Shown here one piece after another: positions 58,855 to 64,000 of a stretch of 64,000 nt of DNA (its first letter is position 1; every line of letters starts with the position of its first letter). The notes below the pieces were generated by a model that was given only the letters and a program-made list of their open reading frames with translations, was not told where the DNA came from and ran no database searches. A program made the position numbers and the translations under genes. Source of the stretch: Streptomyces shenzhenensis (GTDB lineage: Bacteria; Actinomycetota; Actinomycetes; Streptomycetales; Streptomycetaceae); NCBI RefSeq assembly GCF_003688995.1, contig NZ_PENI01000006.1:1-64000 (forward strand). The letters run 5' to 3'.

Positions 58855-59292
58855 ATGACCATGGCGACCGCAACGCGATCCAGACCGACAGGACCTCCCG
58901 GCTACAGCAAGGCCCTTCCCCGCGCGGAGGAGACCGTTCAGACGGCCCGCAGCCTGGCACGCGCTGCCGTAGCCACCTGGGGCATGGACCATCTCGCCAC
59001 AGCGGCCGAGTTGGTGATGTCGGAACTCGTCACCAATGCCGTGCTCCATGCGTGGGGCCCCTCGCTCCGGGTCTTCGTGGAGCGCCCGGCCGACGACAGG
59101 GTGTGTCTCACTGTCGTCGACCGCGCACCCCAGCGGACACCCAAACTCCGTACTCCTGGCCCGGACGATGCCACCGGCCGCGGTCTGCTCCTGGTCGACG
59201 ACGCCGCGGACCGGTGGGGCTATGACATGCTCGGACCGCGCTTGAGGCCCTGGGGCAAGCGCGTATGGGCAGAGCTCAAGGCAGCCCCCTGA
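58855..59292 (+). CDS. Anti-sigma-factor-type ATP-binding protein (RsbW-like HATPase)
   Basis: A 145-residue HATPase_c2 protein of the type abundant in Streptomyces: SLARAAVATWGMDHLATAAE then LVMSELVTNAVLHA (N box), VVDRAPQRTP (G1) and GPDDATGRGLLLVDDAADRW (G2). Such proteins bind sigma factors or anti-sigma antagonists. I use ATG 58855 because AAGG is 8 bases upstream; ATG 58861 and TTG 58849 are alternatives. Its stop overlaps the start of a small membrane protein (TGATG). Confidence 0.88.
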   Translation: MTMATATRSRPTGPPGYSKALPRAEETVQTARSLARAAVATWGMDHLATAAELVMSELVTNAVLHAWGPSLRVFVERPADDRVCLTVVDRAPQRTPKLRTPGPDDATGRGLLLVDDAADRWGYDMLGPRLRPWGKRVWAELKAAP

Positions 59293-59456
59293 TGCGCCTC
59301 GATGGGTTGAACGAGGCGCTGAAGAACGCTGCCCGTCTGCCGGGCCGGGGCAGGCGCCGGTTCGGGTGGTGGCAGGTTCTCACCCAGGGGCTCTGCATCG
59401 CCGCCGTCACCGCCTTCGTGGCCGCTCTGCTCCTGTACGCGGACGGCGACCTTTGA
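59292..59456 (+). CDS. Small single-helix membrane protein coupled to the ATPase
   Basis: A 54-residue protein starting inside the ATPase stop codon (TGATG). The N-terminal half is basic (LNEALKNAARLPGRGRRRFG) and the C-terminal half is one helix (WWQVLTQGLCIAAVTAFVAA). Coupling to an RsbW-like protein suggests a membrane tether, which is inference. A hairpin follows, closing the transcript. Confidence 0.6.
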   Translation: MRLDGLNEALKNAARLPGRGRRRFGWWQVLTQGLCIAAVTAFVAALLLYADGDL

Positions 59457-59460
59457 GCCC

Positions 59461-59496
59461 CGGCGGCGGGGTGCTCCGCCGTAGACCCCGCCGCCG
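59461..59496 (+). terminator. Hairpin after the ATPase/small-protein pair
   Basis: CGGCGGCGGGG (59461-59471) and CCCCGCCGCCG (59486-59496) form an 11-bp stem, starting 4 bases after the stop. It separates the pair from the RiPP operon, whose promoter must lie in the 59497-59746 interval. Confidence 0.75.
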
Positions 59497-59746
59497 GAGG
59501 AGTTCCGTCCCGGGCCGGGCCGCTCCCCCTCCGGACCACCCGTCAGGGACGGACCACGACTCCCGCGCGCGGGTGGCCTCGGCAAGACGGCCGCGCACGG
59601 GACACCGGGCGCCTCGCCCCGAAAGGTGCCCACGGCCACCCGCCCCTTCTGCTCCCCAGGGCGGGCATGCCCCCTGCCGGGGCCGAGAAGTTGACGCCAT
59701 GCTGGCCCCGGCAGGGTCCACGAGAAGGATCGACGAAGGAGAACCC

Positions 59747-60016
59747 GTGACATCGTGCACCGCTCCTGATCAGCTCACGGCCGTACGCCCGTGGGGCATC
59801 AGCCGGATGCGCCCGTACCCGAGCACCTACCAGCCCGGCTACACCACCGCCGCGGTTGACCCCGCCACCCAGACCACTGTCTTCCGCGACGAACACGGCG
59901 GCATCGTCGAGATGGGCAAGCACGGCACCAGCAAGGGAACCGAGACCAACCCGCAGTCCACCAACCAGGACAGCCGCAACGACACCGACCACGACCAGGA
60001 CAGCGAGCAGGACTGA
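59747..60016 (+). CDS. Precursor peptide of an ATP-grasp-modified RiPP
   Basis: An 89-residue peptide from GTG 59747, with GAAGGAG 6 bases upstream. The leader contains LTAVRPWGISRMRPYP (10-25) and AAVDPATQTTVFRDEHGG (35-52), then VEMGKHGTS: these are the conserved words of the putative ATP-grasp-target RiPP family of Streptomyces. The C-terminal 29 residues (TSKGTETNPQSTNQDSRNDT then DHDQDSEQD) are made almost only of Ser/Thr and Asp/Glu/Asn/Gln, suiting ester or amide cross-links between hydroxyl and acid side chains. It is coupled to the ATP-grasp gene by TGATG. Confidence 0.88.
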   Translation: MTSCTAPDQLTAVRPWGISRMRPYPSTYQPGYTTAAVDPATQTTVFRDEHGGIVEMGKHGTSKGTETNPQSTNQDSRNDTDHDQDSEQD

Positions 60017-60978
60017 TGACCGAGCCCGGACCGGTTGCAGTCGTCACCGAAGTCGACGACATCACCGCCGACATGGTGATCACCGAACTCAATGAGCGGG
60101 GCGTGCCCGTCGTACGGTTCGACCCCTCCGACGTTGGAGATCACCTGTTGTTCTCGGCCCGGTTCGGCGCCGACACCGCCTCACCGGCGGGACACCTCCG
60201 CACTCCTTCCAGGGCCACCAGCCTGGAAGGAGTGCGGGCTGTGTACTGGCGTCGCCCAACCTGGCCCCACTTCGATCACCTGGACGACGCCGACGCCCGG
60301 TATGCCGCAGCCCAGGTCCGTCACGGCCTCGGCGGCACCCTGTACGCACTGCCGAACTGCCGCTACGTAAACCATCCGCTTCGCAACCACACGGCCGAAC
60401 ACAAGCCGCTGCAACTCGCCGCCGCCGAACGGTTCGGGCTGACGGTGCCGCCCACGCTGATCTCCAACGACTTGGGCGACGTCCGCGCGTTCATCGCCGC
60501 CCACGATCAAGTGATCTACAAAGCGCTTCGGTGGACCCCCTACCGGCGGGCGGACGGCGTGGGACTGACGACATGGGCCGAGCCCGTCACCGCGGACGAG
60601 GTCGACGAGAGCGTGAGCGTCGTCCCGCACCTGTTCCAGGCCCGCGTGGACAAGGTCGCCGATCTGCGCGTCGTGGTGGCCGGCGACCAGGTGTTCCCGG
60701 TCCGTATTGACTCGGGCCTGTTGGACTGGCGCGCCGACTACGACGCGCTCACCTACCAAGTCGCCGCGCTACCCGACGGCATGGACAAGGCACTGATCGC
60801 CTATCTGGAACACTTCGGTCTCGCCTCCGGCAGCTTCGACCTGGCCATAGACCGTGACGGGCGCCTCCACTGGCTTGAGCTGAACCCGAACGGCCAATGG
60901 GGGTGGCTCGAAGACAAGACCGGATTGCCGATCACCGCCGCGTTCGCTGACCTCCTGGAGCAAGGAGCCGCACCGTGA
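60016..60978 (+). CDS. ATP-grasp ribosomal peptide maturase
   Basis: A 320-residue ATP-grasp ligase of the graspetide (MvdD/TgmB-like) type. The N-terminal domain has VRAVYWRRPTWPHF (74-86); the ATP-binding Lys is in VIYKALRW (about 167-174); DLRVVVAGDQVFPVRIDS (217-233) and SFDLAID (273-279) with LELNPNGQWGWLE (287-299) hold the Mg2+-binding Asp/Glu/Asn. It should activate an acidic side chain of the precursor as acyl phosphate and close lactone or lactam rings. Start and stop are shared with neighbours (TGATG and GTGA). Confidence 0.94.
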   Translation: MTEPGPVAVVTEVDDITADMVITELNERGVPVVRFDPSDVGDHLLFSARFGADTASPAGHLRTPSRATSLEGVRAVYWRRPTWPHFDHLDDADARYAAAQVRHGLGGTLYALPNCRYVNHPLRNHTAEHKPLQLAAAERFGLTVPPTLISNDLGDVRAFIAAHDQVIYKALRWTPYRRADGVGLTTWAEPVTADEVDESVSVVPHLFQARVDKVADLRVVVAGDQVFPVRIDSGLLDWRADYDALTYQVAALPDGMDKALIAYLEHFGLASGSFDLAIDRDGRLHWLELNPNGQWGWLEDKTGLPITAAFADLLEQGAAP

Positions 60979-62156
60979 ACCTTCCCGACACCACACCAGA
61001 GCGGAAGGCCCTCGCCGACCGCCTCACCGAGCAGGAGCACCTGAGCAGCCCGGCATGGAGGGCAGCCGTCGAAGCCGTTCCCCGGGAACTCTTCCTCTCC
61101 TTTGGGGTGTTCCTCCCCGACGACGACACCGGCCTGTGGCGGCCGGTCACCCCCGACAGCGTCAGCCCGCACGAGTGGGTGGAGATCGCCTACAGAGACG
61201 AGTCCCTGGTCACCCAACTCGACGGCCACCTGACCCCCGACCAGGCCACCGAGCCCGTACCAGGCTTCCCCACCTCCTCATCCACCGTGCCCGCAACCGT
61301 CGTCGGGATGCTCGAAGCCCTCGACGTCGGGGACGGCCACAACACGGCAGAGATCGGCACCGGCACCGGCTACTCAACCGCCCTCATGTGTCACCGGCTC
61401 GGCGAGGACAATGTCACCACCGTTGAGGTAGATCCCGAGGTCGCCGCCACGGCGGATGCCGCCCTGGAGAAGGCTGGGTTCTCCACCTGGACCGTGACCG
61501 GTGACGGTCTCCTCGGCAACCCGCGCCGCGCGCCCTATGACAGGCTCATCGCCACCTGTGCGGTACGCCGCATCCCGTACACGTGGGTGAGGCAGACCAA
61601 GCCCGGCGGAATCATCCTGGCCACCATCGGCCCCGGCGCGTGGTCGTACGGAACTGGCCTGGCAAAACTCACGGTCAAGGAGGACGGCACGGCCGAGGGC
61701 CGCATCATCGACCGGTCATCGTTCATGCCGGCCCGCGCCGAAGCCTCCGTTCCCCTCTCCGGAGACCTCGCGGCCCGTGCCGCCTATGCCGACACCGAGC
61801 GGAACACGGCCCTGTCACCCGCGGTCCTGGAACAGTGGATGCCCGCGTTCCTCGCCCAGCTCGCCACCCCCGGCGCCCAGTTCGTACGCGCGCACAGCAG
61901 CGACGGCCGAGAGACGGTGTACCTGTTCGACACCGGCCGGGAATCCTTCGCAGCCCTCACGCAGGACGGCGGGGAGTGGACGGTACGCCAGGGCGGCCCC
62001 GTCGCAATCTGGGACACGATCGAAGGCGCCGTGACAGCCTGGCAGGAAGCCGGAGAGCCCGACATCAGCGCGGTTCGCCTGGAAGTCACCCCCAAGGCAC
62101 ATGCCTACTGGATCGGCGACAAGCCGGCCTTGCGCTGGGAACACCGGCTGGCCTGA
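60975..62156 (+). CDS. Isoaspartyl (PIMT)-like methyltransferase of the ATP-grasp peptide system
   Basis: A 393-residue SAM methyltransferase. AVEAVPRELFL and FPTSSSTVPATVVGMLEALD correspond to the substrate-site segments of protein-L-isoaspartate O-methyltransferases; the SAM loop is AEIGTGTGYSTALM (125-138) with acid EVDPE. The C-terminal 150 residues are an extension not found in housekeeping PIMT (about 210 residues). In characterised RiPP systems such enzymes methylate an Asp and trigger aspartimide formation. The GTG overlaps the maturase stop (GTGA). Confidence 0.92.
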   Translation: MNLPDTTPERKALADRLTEQEHLSSPAWRAAVEAVPRELFLSFGVFLPDDDTGLWRPVTPDSVSPHEWVEIAYRDESLVTQLDGHLTPDQATEPVPGFPTSSSTVPATVVGMLEALDVGDGHNTAEIGTGTGYSTALMCHRLGEDNVTTVEVDPEVAATADAALEKAGFSTWTVTGDGLLGNPRRAPYDRLIATCAVRRIPYTWVRQTKPGGIILATIGPGAWSYGTGLAKLTVKEDGTAEGRIIDRSSFMPARAEASVPLSGDLAARAAYADTERNTALSPAVLEQWMPAFLAQLATPGAQFVRAHSSDGRETVYLFDTGRESFAALTQDGGEWTVRQGGPVAIWDTIEGAVTAWQEAGEPDISAVRLEVTPKAHAYWIGDKPALRWEHRLA

Positions 62157-62273
62157 GACCCCGGCCGCGATCCGCAGCCGGAGGCTCCTGAGACGACGGT
62201 TCCCCGCCCACCCGCGTGTGCCAGCACCGGCGCCGATACGCAGAGGGTCAGGCCCGCACCCCGTGACGGCCCG

Positions 62274-63209
62274 TCAGGGACGCGCGCGGCGAGTGGCGCG
62301 GCGTCGGGCCTGAAGCAGCCGCGTGCCGTGCAGGGGCAGGGCTAGTAGGCCGGCGGTGGAGGACGACAGGGCCCACCAGGGGAAGGCGCCTCGCTGGAGT
62401 TCCGTCAGCTGGGCGCTGAGTGCGAGCGCGAGGGGGAGGGCCGCCATGAGGGAGAGGGCCGACGCGACAGCGCGGCGGGAGCGGGCCACGGCGATCGCGG
62501 TGGGCAGAATCAGGATCTGGGGCACGATCGAGAGGTAGGAGTCGCGCGGATCGAACTGGACCAGGTACTCCTCCTGCGGCCCGCCGAAGGTCATGACGGC
62601 CGTGGCGGTCAGCGGAACCGCCAGGGCCAGTCCGACCAGGGCCACGGTCCAGCGGGCACCGTTGCCCACCGGGGGAAGGTCAGGAGGAGCGAGCAGGACG
62701 AGGAGGGCGGCCACCGCCAGGCCGACGAGCGTCTTCCACTCCTGCGCGAACCCTTCGGCGCCGTGCAGCCAGCGCACCAGCGGCAGGGACGCGAGGGCGC
62801 CGAGCAGCGCGAGGCCGGCGCCGATGCGCGCGGCGGACCAGCGGGCGATCAGGGTGAAGAACAGGACGGCGCACCAGGGCGCGTAGGCGGCAGGCGCGTA
62901 CAGGAGCCGGTCCGCGTGGGGCCGTGAGGGAACGCACCAGGCGATGAGGAGCGACAGGCTCAAGGGCGCGGTGACGGCAACCAGGACGGGCACGGCGCGT
63001 GCCAGCAGGTGGCCGGCCGGGCGGGCCGAATCGAGGCGCGTCCGCAGGCGCAGCGCGTGGCCGATGACCGCGGACTTCTCAAGCGCTCCCGCCCACCGGC
63101 CCCGCTCCGCCTCGACATCGGCGATGACGGCGCTGACCTCCTGGGCGAACGCACGCCGGTAGGCCCCCGGATAGAGGCGGGTCGTCCAGTGCGTGGTCAT
63201 GTCGCTCAT
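62274..63209 (-). CDS. Multi-pass membrane protein under PadR control
   Basis: A 311-residue protein. A hydrophilic N-terminus with LYPGAYRRAFAQEVSAVIAD then VEAERGRWAG resembles the short permease-prefix-type module seen in PadR-associated membrane proteins, followed by about eight membrane helices (LARAVPVLVAVTAPLSLSLL, LYAPAAYAPWCAVLFFTLIA and others). Its ATG overlaps the padR stop (ATGA). PadR-membrane protein pairs often sense envelope stress or antimicrobials; the exact role is unknown. Confidence 0.8.
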   Translation of the reverse strand: MSDMTTHWTTRLYPGAYRRAFAQEVSAVIADVEAERGRWAGALEKSAVIGHALRLRTRLDSARPAGHLLARAVPVLVAVTAPLSLSLLIAWCVPSRPHADRLLYAPAAYAPWCAVLFFTLIARWSAARIGAGLALLGALASLPLVRWLHGAEGFAQEWKTLVGLAVAALLVLLAPPDLPPVGNGARWTVALVGLALAVPLTATAVMTFGGPQEEYLVQFDPRDSYLSIVPQILILPTAIAVARSRRAVASALSLMAALPLALALSAQLTELQRGAFPWWALSSSTAGLLALPLHGTRLLQARRRATRRARP

Positions 63210-63553
63210 CCGGTCGCTCCGTGCAGTCGGGGGAAGGTGACGGCGAGCCGACGGGTGGCCTCGTCGGCCGTGGACCGCAGCCGCTCGGCCTCCGCGGCGA
63301 GCACCTGGGACCCGGCCTCGGTCAGGGCGTAGGTGCGGCGCAGTCGTCCCTCGACGACCACCTCCTCCTCGACCCGGATGAGCTCCTCCTTGAGGAGGCG
63401 GTCCAGAGCGCCGTAGAGCGTGCCGGCGCGAAGGCGTACGCGGCCCTGCGAGATGGCGTCGACATCCTGCATGAGGCTGTAGCCGTGCTGCGGGCGGCCG
63501 GCAAGTGCCGTCAGGATCAGGAGAGTTGGCTCCCGAAGGGGTTGATGAGTCAC
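63206..63553 (-). CDS. PadR-family transcriptional regulator
   Basis: A 115-residue regulator with the PadR winged helix: LREPTLLILTALAGRPQHGY, DVDAISQGRVRLRAGTLYGA, LDRLLKEELIRVEEEVVVEG, RLRRTYALTEAGSQVLAAEA. I choose GTG 63553, which gives the normal start of the domain; a longer frame to 63646 runs through unrelated vestigial sequence. It precedes and overlaps its membrane-protein partner. Two AGCCGATAC repeats upstream are its likely binding site. Confidence 0.92.
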   Translation of the reverse strand: MTHQPLREPTLLILTALAGRPQHGYSLMQDVDAISQGRVRLRAGTLYGALDRLLKEELIRVEEEVVVEGRLRRTYALTEAGSQVLAAEAERLRSTADEATRRLAVTFPRLHGATG

Positions 63554-63572
63554 ACGCGCAGCATATACCGGC

Positions 63573-63598
63573 AGCCGATACATACGGGTAGCCGATAC
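63573..63598. promoter_or_regulatory. Direct repeat AGCCGATAC x2, candidate PadR operator
   Basis: AGCCGATAC at 63573 and 63590, 17 bases apart, 20-45 bases upstream of the padR GTG. ACAT/ATAC-type half-sites are common for PadR regulators. Confidence 0.45.
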
Positions 63599-63807
63599 GT
63601 CAGAGAGGTCAGCCGGGGCTGAAGCGCGTGCGAACGCCCTGGGCACCGGCTGGACATCGGGCTCGTCGGTGGCGTAGGCGTGGCCGTTGACCCGCAGCGT
63701 GGCTGCCGGTAGCGGCCAACGATCGCTCCGCCGCAGCTCATGGCACTATTGTGAGCAATGATTCAGGTCCTGGAAACCCGCTTTCGCGGGGCCGCCGAGG
63801 AGGCGTC

Positions 63808-64000
63808 ATGGCATCGGGAAACCACGGACTTCAACCACGTAAACAGCCACGACAGGCCCGCGCGGAGCTCACCCGGCAGCGCATCCTCACCGCCGCTGCT
63901 CACGTTTTCGCCGAGTACGGCTATGCGGCGGGGACCACCAACCGGATCGCCGAGCAGGCCAGGATCTCGATCGGCTCGCTGTACCAGTACTACCCGAACA
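63808..64000 (+). CDS. TetR-family regulator, N-terminal part (runs off right edge)
   Basis: ATG 63808 follows CCGAGGAGG. The 64 visible residues contain the TetR DNA-binding domain: RAELTRQRILTAAAHVFAEY, GYAAGTTNRIAEQARISIGS, LYQYYPN. The ligand domain is beyond the window. The small palindrome ATTG-TGAG-CAAT at 63748-63759 in its promoter may be an operator. It is divergent from the padR operon. Confidence 0.95.
   Translation, partial: MASGNHGLQPRKQPRQARAELTRQRILTAAAHVFAEYGYAAGTTNRIAEQARISIGSLYQYYPN

Noticed and set aside
63554..63646. PadR protein starting at 63646 (146 residues)
   Set aside because: The extra 31 residues come from a vestigial unrelated frame and have no ribosome site; the domain begins naturally at GTG 63553.

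Overview
The window is typical Streptomyces chromosomal DNA. GC is very high, third codon positions are almost all G or C, GTG starts are common, genes are often coupled by ATGA, GTGA or TGATG overlaps, and the gene families (SARP regulator, TPR-type XRE regulators, LCP protein, DUF4142, TerD, Streptomyces-type dispersed repeats) fit that genus. Everything here was read from the sequence without a homology search, so family names rest on recognised motifs. No tRNA, rRNA or CRISPR array was seen.

Layout. 1-5.2 kb is a worn accessory stretch: the start of an IS630 transposase, a cyclase-like/Crp-like regulatory operon, about 1.6 kb of decayed DNA, and a VapBC pair abutting the stump of a secreted-protein gene. 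5.2-19.7 kb holds secreted proteins, a CPBP protease/histidine kinase/response regulator operon, a SARP regulator divergent from an alpha/beta hydrolase with a phased repeat between them, a peptidoglycan amidase and an exported ParB/Srx-like protein. 19.7-24.1 kb has two coupled CNNM/CorC-type membrane proteins, TerD, an orphan TatB and a dienelactone hydrolase-like protein. 24.3-28.7 kb has a DUF4142 protein, a 1.1-kb repeat field and small membrane proteins. 28.8-40.5 kb carries cell-envelope genes (M1 peptidase, amidase, TauE, acyltransferase, TatA, LCP protein) and an ArsR/MgtA pair. 40.7-54.5 kb has GlsB, an aquaporin, an esterase, LysR coupled to a class A serine hydrolase, an SDR, DUF4328, a second DUF4142, GH13, nucleoside hydrolase, a short threonyl-tRNA synthetase with an attenuator-like leader, a lipoprotein and an XRE regulator. 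54.5-55.8 kb has a transposase remnant and a lipoprotein. 55.9-62.2 kb is an ATP-grasp RiPP locus. 62.3-64 kb has a PadR operon and the start of a TetR gene.

Most interesting systems. (1) At 59.7-62.2 kb a precursor peptide, an ATP-grasp peptide maturase and an isoaspartyl-methyltransferase-like enzyme are translationally coupled, next to an XRE regulator/NUDIX operon and an anti-sigma-type ATPase; the product should be a macrocyclic, possibly aspartimide-bearing graspetide-type RiPP. (2) At 0.2-2.3 kb a nucleotide-cyclase-fold protein with both metal aspartates, a Crp/Fnr regulator and a coupled small protein are served by a perfect Crp-type palindrome in front of the cyclase gene, suggesting a self-wired nucleotide signalling switch. 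(3) At 50.8-52.1 kb a ThrRS paralogue without editing domains follows a 20-codon leader with three consecutive Thr codons and a strong hairpin, the layout of ribosome-mediated attenuation.

Genome plasticity is visible: a MITE-like element supplies the last 54 codons of a TauE permease, the 3' end of mgtA is tandemly duplicated, a dispersed repeat family meets stop codons at a CTAG, and several genes survive only as stumps.
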